Assembly (NCBI GenBank): GCA_021850485.1 | Contig: JAJZLY010000009.1 | Location: 1 to 64,000 of the forward strand | Length of the DNA: 64,000 bases | Direction of reading: 5' to 3' | Source: Bacillota bacterium | GTDB lineage: Bacteria; Bacillota; Sulfobacillia; JAJZYS01; JAJZLH01 | Part shown: positions 27,860 to 37,554 of the stretch, in pieces | How the letters are laid out: every line of letters begins with the position of its first letter | How positions within the stretch are numbered: the stretch's first letter is position 1 | The notes under the pieces: generated by a model | What the model was told of the DNA's origin: nothing | What the model saw: only the letters and a program-made list of their open reading frames with translations | Database searches by the model: none | Made by a program: the position numbers and the translations under genes

Positions 27860-29126
27860 CCTTTTGCTGTTCCATGGTCAGCTGCTCTCACCGCCGGCGG
27901 CGGCGGTAGCCCTAGGCCCGGACGTCTCTCTAAGCTCCATCCCCGACGGGGCGATCGTCGGCCACCGGGGCAAGATCGTCGATCTCGGACCAACCGCTGA
28001 GGTGCTGGAGCGAACCACGCCCGGCCCGAACACCCGGATGATCGACGCACAGGGCCGGGTGGTGCTGCCTGGTTGGGTCGATCCGCACACGCACATGCTC
28101 TATGCCGACGACCGCCTCGATGAGATGGAGCTGCGCCACCAGGGCAAAGGCTATCTGGAGATCTTGGCGGCCGGCGGTGGCATCTTGAAGTCGATGCGTG
28201 ACTTTCGGGCGGCCGCCGACGGGGTCTTGGCAGAGAGCCTGCTAGAGCGGCTCAAGGAGGCCGTGCAAAGCGGCACCGTGGCGCTGGAGGTGAAGAGCGG
28301 CTACGGGCTTAGCCTTGAGGAGGAGATGCGCGCCTTACGGGTCATCGACCGCATCGCCAAGGCGACCGGTGTGCCGATCACGCCGACCTTGATGGCTGCC
28401 CATGCGCTGCCGCCTGAGGTGGACCGCCAAGCCTATCTCAAGGAGTGCGACCTGGCGGCCACCCAGGCGGCCAAGGCAGGGCTGGCCAAGGCGGCAGACG
28501 TGTTTGTGGAAGAGGGCGTATTCACGCCAGAAGAAGGCCGCCGCCTGCTCACGCATGCCCGGCAGGCCGGTCTGACGATGCGCCTGCATGCCGACGAGCT
28601 GGCCCCCTCTGGGGGCGCCGAGCTGGCTGCAGAGCTGGGGGCAGCCAGCGCCGATCATCTGACCGCTGCCACTGCCGCGGGCCTCTTGCAGATGGCTGAG
28701 GCGGCCGTCAGCGCGGTGGTGCTGCCAGGGACATCTTTTTTCTTGCACCGACAACCGTTGGACGCCGAAAGGGTGCGCCGGGCCGGCCTGATAGCGGCTT
28801 TGGCCACCGACTGCAACCCAGGTAGCTCGCCCTTTCGATCGATGGCGATGATGGTGGCGCTGGCCTTTCATCAAAATCGGTTCACCGTAGCGGAGGCGAT
28901 CACGATGGCGACCATTAACGCCGCCCATGTGCTCGGCGAAGCGGCGACCCTGGGCAGCCTGACCGTGGGCAAGCGCTGCTCGCTGCTGGTGCTCTCGAGC
29001 CACGACGTTAGAGATCTGGTCTATCGGCCGGGTGCACAGATGACCTGGGCGGTGGTGGAGAGTGGCCGGGTGTTGATCTGGCAGGGAAGACCGACAGAGG
29101 AGGTAGAGGCATGGACGATTTCCTAG
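27846..29126 (+). CDS. hutI: Imidazolonepropionase
   Basis: Third step of histidine breakdown: hydrolyses imidazolone propionate to formimino-glutamate. Amidohydrolase fold, 426 residues, with metal ligands in DPHTHMLYA (near residue 79), later His residues in AAHALPPE and RLHADELAPSGGAELA, and the final Asp in ALATDCNPGS (near residue 320). ATG 27846 lies inside the end of ftcD. fchA starts 16 bases inside its 3' end. Confidence 0.93.
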   Translation: MKHPDLLLFHGQLLSPPAAAVALGPDVSLSSIPDGAIVGHRGKIVDLGPTAEVLERTTPGPNTRMIDAQGRVVLPGWVDPHTHMLYADDRLDEMELRHQGKGYLEILAAGGGILKSMRDFRAAADGVLAESLLERLKEAVQSGTVALEVKSGYGLSLEEEMRALRVIDRIAKATGVPITPTLMAAHALPPEVDRQAYLKECDLAATQAAKAGLAKAADVFVEEGVFTPEEGRRLLTHARQAGLTMRLHADELAPSGGAELAAELGAASADHLTAATAAGLLQMAEAAVSAVVLPGTSFFLHRQPLDAERVRRAGLIAALATDCNPGSSPFRSMAMMVALAFHQNRFTVAEAITMATINAAHVLGEAATLGSLTVGKRCSLLVLSSHDVRDLVYRPGAQMTWAVVESGRVLIWQGRPTEEVEAWTIS

Positions 29127-29650
29127 GCCAGTTGGCCGCTGCGACACCGGTGCCAGGTGGCGGCTCTGCCGCCTGCTACGCCGCCGCTTTGGCTGTGGCG
29201 CTGGGTGAGATGGTGGTGGGGCTGGGTGCCAAAAAACAGGGCATCCGCTCTCCGCTGAAGGTGTCCTTGGCAGCCCACCGCCGCTGGTTCAAGGCCGCCG
29301 CCAAGGCGGATGCGGAGAGTTTTCGGGCTGTGCTGGCTGCCTACCGCTTAGCCAAGGACGATGCCAAGAGGCCACAGGCCATTGGCGACGCCTTGCGAGG
29401 GGCCGCCCGCTCGCCGCTCAGCATGATGGCGCGGATGGTGCGCGCCAAGAGTGACATCTTGGCCAGCCGTGAGCTTTGCCCGAAAAGTGCGCTCTCCGAC
29501 TGGCGGGCCGCTTTGGTGCTGCTCAACGCCGCCTTAGCCGTGGCCGTGGAAAACGTGCGGGTCAACCTGGATGGTGCCAGTCAGCGCCAGGACCTAGAGG
29601 AGAGCCTGAACAATCTGCAGCGGGCCTACGGCCAACTGAGCGATGGCTAG
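29111..29650 (+). CDS. fchA: Formimidoyltetrahydrofolate cyclodeaminase
   Basis: Converts formimino-tetrahydrofolate to methenyl-tetrahydrofolate plus ammonia, feeding one-carbon units from histidine into folate. The 179-residue helical protein shows the family N-terminus TPVPGGGSAACYAAALA, followed by GLGAKK. GGAGG precedes ATG 29111. With ftcD it explains why no hutG (formimino-glutamate hydrolase) is needed. rarA starts inside its last codons. Confidence 0.9.
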   Translation: MDDFLGQLAAATPVPGGGSAACYAAALAVALGEMVVGLGAKKQGIRSPLKVSLAAHRRWFKAAAKADAESFRAVLAAYRLAKDDAKRPQAIGDALRGAARSPLSMMARMVRAKSDILASRELCPKSALSDWRAALVLLNAALAVAVENVRVNLDGASQRQDLEESLNNLQRAYGQLSDG

Positions 29651-30968
29651 ACCGCCTGCACCCGGTGCGCCGGGGCTGTTCACCGAAGGAGAGGGGAAGC
29701 GGCCGCTGGCCGCCCGCATGCGCCCGAACCAGCTGGCGGATCTGGTCGGACTGGGAGAGCTGCTGGCGGAGACGAGCTGGCTTAGGGCTGCCCTGGCTGC
29801 CGGCCGGTTGCCGTCGATGGTGCTGTATGGACCGTCCGGAACCGGCAAGACCACCTTGGCCAGGATTCTGGCTGCTGAGTCAATGTCAGCCTGGGTGGGT
29901 ATGAATGCCGTGACCGCCACCGTCCAAGACCTACGGCAGGTGTTGGCCGAATCTCGTCAGCGACTTGCGGTCGAAGGCAAGACCACTATTTTGTTCTTAG
30001 ACGAGATTCACCGCCTGAACCGAGCCCAGCAAGAGGTCTTATTGCCTGACGTGGAGGACGGCAGCGTGGTGCTGATCGGCACCACCGCCGGAAACCCTTT
30101 TTTTGACATCAGCCGGGCGCTGCTCAGCCGGGTCCGGACCGTGGCCTTCGTCCCGCTGGCCGACAAGGAGATTGCAGCCATCGTCGACCGGGCCCTGGCC
30201 GATCGAGAGCGTGGTCTCGGTGCCTGGGAGCTGACCCTGGAGCCGGCGGCCCGGGCCAGCTTGGTCCGGTTGAGCGGCGGTGACGGGCGGGTGGCGCTCA
30301 ACTTGCTGGAGGCAGCGGCGACCCGCCGTCACGCCGCCTCTGGCGGTGCGGTTTCGGCACAAGACGTCGAAGATGTGCGCCAAGGGGTGTACGCGCCCTA
30401 CGATCAAGCTGGCGATGAGCACTACCACACCATCTCTGCATTTATCAAGAGCGTGCGCGGCTCGGATCCGGACGCGGCCATGATCTGGCTGACCAAGATG
30501 CTGGAGCTGGGCGAAGAGCCCCGCTTCATTGGCCGCCGCCTAGTCATCTTGGCCGTAGAGGATGTCGGACTGGCCGACCCCGACGTCTTGCCCTACGTGA
30601 TGGCCGCGGCCCAGGGGCTGGAGCTGATCGGCCTGCCGGAGGGCGCCTTGCTGCTGGCCGCCGCCACCTTGCGGCTGGCGCTAGCGCCTAAGTCCAACTC
30701 GGCGACCATGGCTTTGGCCGCCGCACGCCAACTGGTGCAAGCCCACGGCCGGCTGACCGTGCCGGCACACCTCAGAAACCTGAGCGGGCAGGCCAAACGT
30801 GAGGCCGATGCTGCCGATTATCGCTACCCGCACAACTTCCCAGATCACTGGGTGGATCAGGACTACTGGCCAGAGGGTGTGCCGAAGACCGCCATCTATC
30901 CGCGGGTCGATGCTGGAGCCGAAGCGGCGCTAAACCGCCAAAAACCGGGCACCGGCCGCTCCCGCTAA
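29643..30968 (+). CDS. rarA: Replication-associated recombination protein RarA (MgsA)
   Basis: AAA+ ATPase related to clamp loaders that acts at stalled replication forks. 441 residues with RMRPNQLADLVG at the N-terminus, Walker A YGPSGTGKTTLA near residue 60, Walker B LFLDEIHRLNRAQQ near residue 120, sensor IGTTAGNPFF, and the C-terminal tetramer domain with DPDAAMIWLTKMLELGEEPRFI. The start overlaps fchA by 8 bases, so it is co-translated with the hut genes, though functionally unrelated. Confidence 0.93.
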   Translation: MARPPAPGAPGLFTEGEGKRPLAARMRPNQLADLVGLGELLAETSWLRAALAAGRLPSMVLYGPSGTGKTTLARILAAESMSAWVGMNAVTATVQDLRQVLAESRQRLAVEGKTTILFLDEIHRLNRAQQEVLLPDVEDGSVVLIGTTAGNPFFDISRALLSRVRTVAFVPLADKEIAAIVDRALADRERGLGAWELTLEPAARASLVRLSGGDGRVALNLLEAAATRRHAASGGAVSAQDVEDVRQGVYAPYDQAGDEHYHTISAFIKSVRGSDPDAAMIWLTKMLELGEEPRFIGRRLVILAVEDVGLADPDVLPYVMAAAQGLELIGLPEGALLLAAATLRLALAPKSNSATMALAAARQLVQAHGRLTVPAHLRNLSGQAKREADAADYRYPHNFPDHWVDQDYWPEGVPKTAIYPRVDAGAEAALNRQKPGTGRSR

Positions 30969-30971
30969 GCC

Positions 30972-31000
30972 TTGACACATGGGCGGCTGCCCTCTACCGT
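30972..31000 (+). promoter_or_regulatory. Promoter of rrf2-iscS-mnmA
   Basis: Perfect -35 TTGACA (30972-30977), 17-base spacer and weak -10 TACCGT (30995-31000). The weak -10 next to an operator-like palindrome suggests a regulated promoter. Confidence 0.6.
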
Positions 31001-31001
31001 T

Positions 31002-31022
31002 ATCTGATCGACATGATCGGAT
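31002..31022 (+). promoter_or_regulatory. Probable Rrf2 operator
   Basis: ATCTGATC and GATCGGAT, separated by GACAT, form an inverted repeat with one mismatch, directly after the -10 and before the SD of the Rrf2 gene at 31036. The position suits autorepression. That the adjacent Rrf2 protein binds it is inference. Confidence 0.5.
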
Positions 31023-31035
31023 ATGGAGGCAGCCG

Positions 31036-31449
31036 ATGATCTCGACCAAAAGCCGATACGGTGTGCAAGCAGTGGTCGACGTGGCGCGCAACGGTCTTTC
31101 GCACCCGGTCTCGATCCGAGCGATCGCCGATCGCCAGCGGCTGCCCGAGGCTTATCTCGAACAGCTGGTCGGGCCGTTGCGCAAGGCGGGGATCTTGCGC
31201 TCCGTGCGGGGTAATCAGGGCGGCTATGTGATGGCCAGGGCTGCGGAACGAGTGACCGCCCTGGACATCGTCACCGCACTGGAGGGGCCGCTGCGCATTG
31301 CCAGCTGCGCCTGCGGCGGTCGGGATCCAGATTGCTTGGAGCACAGTCTGTGGAGGCGCCTGGAGACGGCGATGGCCGGTGCGCTGGCCGAGGTGACAGT
31401 CGCAGATCTGGTGCACCAGTCAGTACCGCAGCCAGCGTACCGGATCTGA
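31036..31449 (+). CDS. Rrf2-family transcriptional regulator (IscR/CymR-like)
   Basis: A 137-residue winged-helix protein: STKSRYGVQAVVDVA and LPEAYLEQLVGPLRKAG form the helix-turn-helix, and RGNQGGYVMAR the wing. Cysteines near residues 92-101 are arranged C-A-C then C (CX1CX6C), a compact set unlike the CX7CX5C of the suf-linked paralogue at 18858. It probably controls the iscS-mnmA transcript. CymR, the cysteine-metabolism regulator of Bacillus, lies in a similar place. GGAGGC precedes ATG 31036; the upstream in-frame ATG at 30979 lies inside the promoter. Confidence 0.87.
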   Translation: MISTKSRYGVQAVVDVARNGLSHPVSIRAIADRQRLPEAYLEQLVGPLRKAGILRSVRGNQGGYVMARAAERVTALDIVTALEGPLRIASCACGGRDPDCLEHSLWRRLETAMAGALAEVTVADLVHQSVPQPAYRI

Positions 31450-31460
31450 GGAGGCTTCTC

Positions 31461-32621
31461 ATGCACTACCTGGACCACGCCGCCACCACTCCGCTTGACC
31501 CTCGGGTCAAAGACGCCATGTTGCCCTACTTGGACCATGCCTTCGGCAACCCTTCCAGCATTCACCGCTTGGGTCAAGAGGCCAAGCGGGCGGTGGAAAC
31601 GGCCCGCCGCCAGGTGGCCGAGTTGGTGGGGGCCAAGGCACCGGAGGTGATTTTCACCGGCAGCGGCACCGAGGCGGACAATCTCGCCCTGTTCGGCCTC
31701 ACCGAAGCCGACGGGCTGCAGGGCGCGCACATTGTCATCTCAGCGATCGAGCACCATGCGGTGCTGCATGCTGCCGACCGCCTGGAGCGGCTGGGGGCCA
31801 GTGTCTGCCGGGTCGGACCAGAGCGAGACGGCCGTCTCAGTGTGGATGCGGTGCTGGCAGCACTGCGCCCCAATACGCGTCTGGTCTCGGTGATGTGGGT
31901 GAACAATGAGACCGGTGTCGTGCAGCCGATCGCCGAGTTGGCCGCCGCTTTGCGGCAGCGTCACATCCTCTTTCATACGGATGCCGTGCAGGCTGCCGGT
32001 CACCTGACGATTCGCTTTTCCGACCTGGGCGTGGACGCCCTCAGTCTCTCCGCCCACAAGCTCAGCGGTCCCAAGGGCGTCGGGGCACTGGTGCTGCGAG
32101 GCGGCGTACCAGTCGACCCGCTGCTGGTCGGTGGTGCCCAGGAACGCAGTCGGCGGGCCGGCACCGAAAACGTGGCTGGCATCGTCGGTTTCGGCCAGGC
32201 GGCTGCGCTGTGGGGCTCGGAGCAATCGACGCGTCAGAGCCACCTGGAGGAACTGGCCAGGCGGCTGCGGCAAGGACTGGCGACGATTCCCGGGGCGCTC
32301 TTTCACGGAGCCACAGCCGAGAACGTCGGTCACATCGTGAACGTCCGTTTTGCCGATGTCGACGGCGAGGCCCTATTGTTGAATCTCGATTTGGCGGGCG
32401 TTGCGGCGTCGTCTGGATCGGCCTGTACGTCCGGCTCGCTCGATCCCTCGCATGTCTTGATGGCGATGGGCATGGACCGCCAGGAGGCGGCCGGGGCGGT
32501 GCGCTTTTCCCTGGGTGTAGCGTCGACGGAGCAAGATGTGGCGGCCGCCATCACGGCGACCGCACAGGCGGTGGAGCGGCTGCGGCATCTGGCCACATCC
32601 ACGGGCGAGGTGAGCAGATGA
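31461..32621 (+). CDS. iscS: Cysteine desulfurase (IscS/NifS-type)
   Basis: Group I cysteine desulfurase supplying sulfur for tRNA thiolation and possibly Fe-S clusters. 386 residues with YLDHAATTPLDP at the start, GSGTEADN, the PLP lysine in LSAHKLSGPKG (near residue 199), and the loop cysteine in GSACTSGSLDPSHVL (near residue 320). GAGGAGG lies before ATG 31461. The stop overlaps mnmA (ATGA), the usual pairing for making 2-thiouridine in tRNA. Confidence 0.94.
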   Translation: MHYLDHAATTPLDPRVKDAMLPYLDHAFGNPSSIHRLGQEAKRAVETARRQVAELVGAKAPEVIFTGSGTEADNLALFGLTEADGLQGAHIVISAIEHHAVLHAADRLERLGASVCRVGPERDGRLSVDAVLAALRPNTRLVSVMWVNNETGVVQPIAELAAALRQRHILFHTDAVQAAGHLTIRFSDLGVDALSLSAHKLSGPKGVGALVLRGGVPVDPLLVGGAQERSRRAGTENVAGIVGFGQAAALWGSEQSTRQSHLEELARRLRQGLATIPGALFHGATAENVGHIVNVRFADVDGEALLLNLDLAGVAASSGSACTSGSLDPSHVLMAMGMDRQEAAGAVRFSLGVASTEQDVAAAITATAQAVERLRHLATSTGEVSR

Positions 32622-33739
32622 GCCAGCGGGCTGTGGTTGCCATGTCCGGTGGCGTCGACTCTTCTGTGGCGGCGGCCCTGATGGTCGAGCAGGGATACGA
32701 AGTGATCGGTGTGACCATGGAGATTTGGCCGGAGATGACCCCACTGGCTCAGTCCCGCCATGCCGGGTGCTGCTCTCTGGCGGCAGTGGAAGATGCGCGC
32801 CAGGTTGCAGACCGGCTGGGCATTCGCCACTACGTCTTAAATCTGCGCCAGCGGTTTCAGGAGCAGGTGATCGACCCATTTTTTGCGAGCTACGAGTTGG
32901 GCCGCACGCCCAACCCCTGCATCAACTGCAATCATGGCGTCAAGTTCGATGTGCTGCTCAAGCGGGCCAGAGAGCTCGGTGCGGACAAACTGGCGACTGG
33001 CCACTACGCCCGGGTGGTCACCGAGGACGGTGGCCATCGCCTGCTGCGGGCTCAGACCCCAGATAAGGATCAGAGTTATGTGCTCTACCAATTGGGACAA
33101 ACAGAGCTCTCTCAGGTGACCTTTCCCTGCGGGGAGTTCGACAAGCCGACGATTCGCCAGAAGGCTCGCGACCTGGGTCTGGTCACGGCCGACAAGCCGG
33201 ATTCCCAGGACATCTGCTTCGTGGCAGACGACTACCGCCGGCAGCTGACGGACAGCGCCGGGGCGCCGGCCCGCTTCGTCGACGCGAGGGGAGTGGATCT
33301 TGGTCCTGCCCCGCCCATTTCGCACTTCACGGTCGGTCAGCGCAAGGGGATTTCCATCCCGCACCAACAGCCGCTGTACGTGGTCGCCTTGCGGCCCGAG
33401 CAACATCAGGTGGTGGTGGGGAGCGAGCAGGACTTGTTTCACCATCGCTTTTTGCTCGAACAGGTCAGCTATGTGGCGGGCGTCGTGCCCGATCAGCCTT
33501 TTTGGGCAGATGTGATGGTACGTTCGCATGCACCGGCGGTGCCGGCCCTGATCACCCCGGGCCGGGAGCAGCGGGCGGAGGTGGCGCTGACAGCTGCGAC
33601 CAGAGCCATTACGCCCGGCCAGGCGGCTGTCTTCTACCAGGGCGATGCCTGCCTGGGCGGCGGGGCCATCACCAGGGTTCTGGCCGATCAGGCCGCGGCC
33701 GTGCCGATCGCCCTCGGCGTCGGCCGGGAGACCTGCTAA
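32618..33739 (+). CDS. mnmA: tRNA-specific 2-thiouridylase MnmA
   Basis: Thiolates the wobble uridine of Lys, Glu and Gln tRNAs. The 373-residue product has the PP-loop SGGVDSS near residue 10, the catalytic cysteines in NPCINCN (near residue 100) and SQDICFV (near 198), and the C-terminal barrel domains. ATG 32618 overlaps the iscS stop, giving direct coupling with its sulfur donor. Confidence 0.95.
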   Translation: MSQRAVVAMSGGVDSSVAAALMVEQGYEVIGVTMEIWPEMTPLAQSRHAGCCSLAAVEDARQVADRLGIRHYVLNLRQRFQEQVIDPFFASYELGRTPNPCINCNHGVKFDVLLKRARELGADKLATGHYARVVTEDGGHRLLRAQTPDKDQSYVLYQLGQTELSQVTFPCGEFDKPTIRQKARDLGLVTADKPDSQDICFVADDYRRQLTDSAGAPARFVDARGVDLGPAPPISHFTVGQRKGISIPHQQPLYVVALRPEQHQVVVGSEQDLFHHRFLLEQVSYVAGVVPDQPFWADVMVRSHAPAVPALITPGREQRAEVALTAATRAITPGQAAVFYQGDACLGGGAITRVLADQAAAVPIALGVGRETC

Positions 33740-33742
33740 GAT
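33734..33742 (+). promoter_or_regulatory. Extended -10 candidate before alaS
   Basis: TGCTAAGAT has TGN followed by a TATAAT-like hexamer. It overlaps the mnmA stop and lies 32 bases before alaS. No T-box leader fits in the 35-base gap. Confidence 0.3.
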
Positions 33743-33774
33743 GCCCGCAGACGCGATCTAGCCAGGGAGGCAAC

Positions 33775-36429
33775 ATGAGTACGTCCGGCGACCTCAGACG
33801 AGCCTATGCGTCCTACTTTCAGGGTCTGGGCCACCAGGTGGTGGCGAGCGCACCGCTGGTGCCGCAGGGTGACCCCAGCTTGCTCTTCACCAACTCGGGC
33901 ATGGTGCAGTTCAAAAATGTCTTTCTTGGCCTGGAGAGGCGTCCGTACAACCGGGCGGTGAGTGCCCAAAAGTGCGTCCGGGCCGGCGGCAAGCACAATG
34001 ATCTGAGTGAGGTCGGCCGCACGCCGCGCCATCACGTCTACTTTGAGATGTTGGGCAATTTCAGCTTTGGCGACTATTTCAAGCCGGAGGCGATCGATTT
34101 CGCCTGGACCTTTTTGACCCGCGACCTGGGCATTGCCAAGGACCGACTGTACGCTTCCGTGTTCGAGTCAGACGAGCAGGCGGCGAAGCTGTGGCACCAG
34201 GTGGCAGGTTTTGGACCAGAGCGCATCGCCAGGTTCGGTGCCAAGGAGAACTTCTGGGAGATGGCCGATACCGGGCCGTGCGGACCCAACAGCGAGATCT
34301 TCGTGGATCTCGGCCCGGAGTTGGCCTGTTCGCCGGGCTGCCACTTTCCCTGTGACTGCGACCGCTTCGTAGAGGTCTGGAATTTGGTGTTCATGCAATA
34401 CGATCGCGGCCAAGACGGCCAGCTCACACCGCTGCCCCGCCCGTCGGTGGACACCGGGATGGGCTTAGAGCGGATGACGTCTGTCTTGGAGGGTGTGCGT
34501 TCCAACTGGCAGACCGACCTGTTTGTGCCGATCTTGGCGCGTATCGCTGACCTGGCTGGCCGCCCGTACCACGACGGCGAAGAGGGCTTTTCGATGCGGG
34601 TGGTGGCCGACCACGCCCGCTCCAGCATGTTTCTGATCGCCGACGGCGTGTTGCCTGCCAATGGTGGGCGGGGCTATGTGCTGAGACGGCTGATCCGGCG
34701 CGCCGTGCAGATGGGAGTCGGGCTGGGGCTTAAGTCTCCGTTCTTGCCGACGTTGCTGCCGGTGGTTGAAGGCACCATGGACGGTGGGCGGCCCGAGCTT
34801 AACGATCGGCGCAGTCTGATCGAAGGGGTGCTGGCCGCCGAGGAAGAGCGTTTTGCCAGAACGCTGGAGGAGGGAAATCGCCTGCTCAACCGTGAGCTCG
34901 AGGCAGTCACCAACGGCACCCTGGCCGGTAGTCAAGCCTTTTTGTTGTACGACAGCTACGGCTTTCCCATTGAGCTGACGGAGGAGCTCAGCGAAGCCGC
35001 CGGTGTCAGGGTCGACCGCGCCGGTTTTGACCAGCGCATGGCCGAACAGCGCCTGCAGGCGCGCGCTGCCCGCAGTGTGTCCGGCGGAGATGAGGCAGCC
35101 TGGGCCGCGGCCACCGACCAATTGCCGGCCACTGAGTTCGTCGGCTATGAGCGCCTGAGCGACGACTCTGTGGTGCTGGCCGTGCTGGTCGGCAACGCCC
35201 TGGTCCCAGCCGTCGGCGAAGGGCCGACGGCCGTGGTGGTGACGGCCGCAACGCCCTTTTACGCCGCCGGTGGTGGTCAAGCCGGGGATGTCGGCGTGAT
35301 CAGTTCGGTCAGCGGTCGAGCTCGGGTGCTGGAGACCAGGCGGCTGGCCGGCGACCGCATCGCCCATCTGGTCAGTGTGGAAGAGGGGGAGATCGCCCAG
35401 GGAGATGGCGTGCACCTGGCCGTCGATGCCGAGACCCGGCGGGCGACCGAGCGCAATCACACGGCCACCCATCTCTTGCACCGGGCGCTGCGCGACGTGC
35501 TCGGTGACCATGTGCATCAGGCTGGGTCGGTGGTGGATGCCCAGCGGCTGCGCTTTGACTTCACCCATTTCTCTCAGCCCGAGCCGGCCCAACTGGCGGC
35601 CGTGGAGCGCCTGGTGAACGGCTGGATTTTGGACGATCGGGCGGTGGGATGGCGGATCTTGGCGCGGCCAGAGGCGCAGGCCCTGGGCGCGATGGCCCTG
35701 TTCGAAGAGAAGTACGGCGATCAGGTGCGGATGGTCGAAGTGGAAGATTGCTCCAAAGAGCTGTGCGGCGGCACCCATGTCAGCCGCACCGGGCAGATTG
35801 GGCTGCTCCGACTGGTGGCCGAGGGATCGGTCGCGTCGGGTGTGCGCCGGATCACCGCGATCACCGGCTGGGAGCTTTTGGCCAGGCTCCACCAGCGCGA
35901 CGGTTTGGTCGAGACGCTGACCCATACCTTGAAGGTTCCAGACGAGCAACTGGCCGAGCGCGTGCAAGGACTGTTGGACGAGGCTGTGTCTGGAACAGAG
36001 GCGGCGTCGCGGGCTCGCCGGGCAGAGCTCGAGGCGCAGTGGACCCGCTTGCAGGGGCAGACTCGCCAGGTGGGTATCTTGCAGGTGATGGCAGCCGCCG
36101 TTGCCAACTGCTCGCTGGACGATCTCAGGTGGCTGGCCGGTCGCTGGCAGGAGACAAGAGCTGGCGGCGTCTTGGCCCTTGTGTCCAACCATGAGCAAAG
36201 AGTCCCTATGGTGGTAGCCGTGGACCAACAGGGCCAAGACCATGGTCTGGACGCCCGTCAGTTGATTGCGGTGATCGGCCAGCAGGTGGAGGGTCGCGGA
36301 GGTGGAAGGCTGGATTGGGCCCAGGGGTCCGGGCAACGGCCGGACGGGATCGGTGCGGCGGTGGACAGCCTGATCGAAGCCGTTCGCCAGCGACTCTGGC
36401 AAGTCCCGGAGTCAGGAGGAGGCAGGTAG
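33775..36429 (+). CDS. alaS: Alanyl-tRNA synthetase
   Basis: Charges tRNA-Ala and edits mischarged Ser and Gly. 884 residues: class II core with [15 protein letters not shown] and [14 protein letters not shown]-like blocks, editing-domain zinc motifs NHTATHLLH (near residue 560) and CGGTHV (near 664), and the C-terminal DHHA1-like region. AGGGAGG precedes ATG 33775. ireB follows after 2 bases, then ruvX, the DUF1292 gene and mltG, an order conserved across Bacillota. Confidence 0.95.
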   Translation: MSTSGDLRRAYASYFQGLGHQVVASAPLVPQGDPSLLFTNSGMVQFKNVFLGLERRPYNRAVSAQKCVRAGGKHNDLSEVGRTPRHHVYFEMLGNFSFGDYFKPEAIDFAWTFLTRDLGIAKDRLYASVFESDEQAAKLWHQVAGFGPERIARFGAKENFWEMADTGPCGPNSEIFVDLGPELACSPGCHFPCDCDRFVEVWNLVFMQYDRGQDGQLTPLPRPSVDTGMGLERMTSVLEGVRSNWQTDLFVPILARIADLAGRPYHDGEEGFSMRVVADHARSSMFLIADGVLPANGGRGYVLRRLIRRAVQMGVGLGLKSPFLPTLLPVVEGTMDGGRPELNDRRSLIEGVLAAEEERFARTLEEGNRLLNRELEAVTNGTLAGSQAFLLYDSYGFPIELTEELSEAAGVRVDRAGFDQRMAEQRLQARAARSVSGGDEAAWAAATDQLPATEFVGYERLSDDSVVLAVLVGNALVPAVGEGPTAVVVTAATPFYAAGGGQAGDVGVISSVSGRARVLETRRLAGDRIAHLVSVEEGEIAQGDGVHLAVDAETRRATERNHTATHLLHRALRDVLGDHVHQAGSVVDAQRLRFDFTHFSQPEPAQLAAVERLVNGWILDDRAVGWRILARPEAQALGAMALFEEKYGDQVRMVEVEDCSKELCGGTHVSRTGQIGLLRLVAEGSVASGVRRITAITGWELLARLHQRDGLVETLTHTLKVPDEQLAERVQGLLDEAVSGTEAASRARRAELEAQWTRLQGQTRQVGILQVMAAAVANCSLDDLRWLAGRWQETRAGGVLALVSNHEQRVPMVVAVDQQGQDHGLDARQLIAVIGQQVEGRGGGRLDWAQGSGQRPDGIGAAVDSLIEAVRQRLWQVPESGGGR

Positions 36430-36431
36430 CG

Positions 36432-36680
36432 ATGACCGATGACAAGACCCGGATCATTCCCCCGGAACCTAATCGGCCGGACCAGGTCGAGATGGTGCTG
36501 AGTCAGGTGCGCCAAGCGCTGGAAGAAAAGGGCTACCAGCCGGTGGTACAAATTTCGGGATACTTGCTGTCTGGCGATCCTGCGTACATCACGGCCCACC
36601 GCAACGCCAGGGAGGCCATTCGCAAACTGCCTCGAGATGAAATTATCGAGGAGTTGGTTCGCCGGTACCTGACGGATTAG
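36432..36680 (+). CDS. ireB: IreB-family regulatory phosphoprotein (DUF965)
   Basis: An 82-residue protein with the family core [30 protein letters not shown] and [12 protein letters not shown]. In Enterococcus IreB is phosphorylated by the PASTA kinase IreK and tunes cell-wall stress and cephalosporin resistance. Known Bacillota order alaS-ireB-ruvX is kept. ATG 36432 starts 2 bases after alaS. Confidence 0.93.
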   Translation: MTDDKTRIIPPEPNRPDQVEMVLSQVRQALEEKGYQPVVQISGYLLSGDPAYITAHRNAREAIRKLPRDEIIEELVRRYLTD

Positions 36681-36682
36681 GC

Positions 36683-37102
36683 GTGCAGATGCTTGGCATC
36701 GACCCAGGAGAGCGCCGTCTGGGTTTGGCGGTGACCGATGAGTTGGGTCTGATGGCGCATCCCCGTCCGGTGGTGCCGGCGGGTCCTGAGGCGGCAGATC
36801 AGATCGCCGCCATTGTCAGCGCACAGAAGATCGGCCGTGTCGTGGTGGGATTGCCGATTCGCACCACCGGGGCGGAGGGGCCAGAGGCCCAGGCGGCGCG
36901 CCAGTTCGCTGCCGACTTGGCAAAGCGCCTGCCATGCCCGGTTGTGATGTGGGACGAGCGACTGACCACGGTTCAGGCGAAAAGCATGCTTCGAGAGCAG
37001 GGAAGGTCCGGGGCTGGGAGAAAGGGAGGAGTCGACTCCCTGGCAGCCACCGTGATGTTGCAGGCGTACTTGGACCGTTCCCGAAAGCGAGATCAGGGCT
37101 AG
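36683..37102 (+). CDS. ruvX: Holliday junction resolvase-like protein RuvX (YqgF)
   Basis: RNase H-fold nuclease linked to pre-16S rRNA maturation and Holliday junctions. The 139-residue product starts MLGIDPGERRLGLAVTD, with the first catalytic Asp; VVGLPI lies near residue 54, and the later acidic motifs WDERLTT and GVDSLAA are present. GTG 36683 starts 2 bases after ireB. Confidence 0.93.
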   Translation: MQMLGIDPGERRLGLAVTDELGLMAHPRPVVPAGPEAADQIAAIVSAQKIGRVVVGLPIRTTGAEGPEAQAARQFAADLAKRLPCPVVMWDERLTTVQAKSMLREQGRSGAGRKGGVDSLAATVMLQAYLDRSRKRDQG

Positions 37103-37134
37103 ACGGCGATCAATGGAAAGGACGGCGGAAATCC

Positions 37135-37554
37135 ATGCCTAACCCGCGAGACGACCTTCCCTTCGACGAGGAGGAGGTCATCACGCTTACCGACGAAGAT
37201 GGCAGCGACCAGGACTTTATCTTTCTGGATGCCATCCAGGTTGGCACGAGCCGCTATGCCGTGCTGGTGCCCACCGGGCCGGTGCAGGCAAGCCCGGATC
37301 TTACCGGCGCTGCCGACAACGGGGATGATGAGGACGCGTCGGAGCCGGAGGCGGCAGATCTGTTGCCAAACCTCGCCCCTGCCGAGATCAGCGACGATGA
37401 CGACGAGGCCCTGATCTTGCGGATGGATACCGATGAGAACGGTGAGATGGCGCTGGTCGCCATCGACGACGAGGACGAGTGGCAGCGGGTTGTCGACGCC
37501 TGGGACCAGCTCTCCGACTTGGAAGAGGACGAGGACGAAGACGCTGACGAGTAG
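37135..37554 (+). CDS. DUF1292 acidic protein (YrzB-like)
   Basis: A 139-residue, very acidic protein. The N-terminal part (EEEVITLTDEDGSDQDFIFLDAI, then RYAVLVP) and the C-terminal ALVAIDDEDEWQRVVDAWD match the DUF1292 pattern. An Asp/Glu/Pro/Ala-rich linker near residues 58-90 makes it longer than the roughly 90 residues usual in Bacillus. Function unknown. It keeps its normal place between ruvX and mltG. Confidence 0.85.
   Translation: MPNPRDDLPFDEEEVITLTDEDGSDQDFIFLDAIQVGTSRYAVLVPTGPVQASPDLTGAADNGDDEDASEPEAADLLPNLAPAEISDDDDEALILRMDTDENGEMALVAIDDEDEWQRVVDAWDQLSDLEEDEDEDADE

Noticed and set aside
33740-33774. T-box leader before alaS
   Set aside because: The gap after mnmA is only 35 bases, too short for a T-box, and no T-box sequence is visible.
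34465-36402. 645-residue open frame antisense to alaS
   Set aside because: A shadow of the GC-rich codon pattern of alaS. No recognisable domain and no SD. The same applies to the long antisense frame at 20415-21926.
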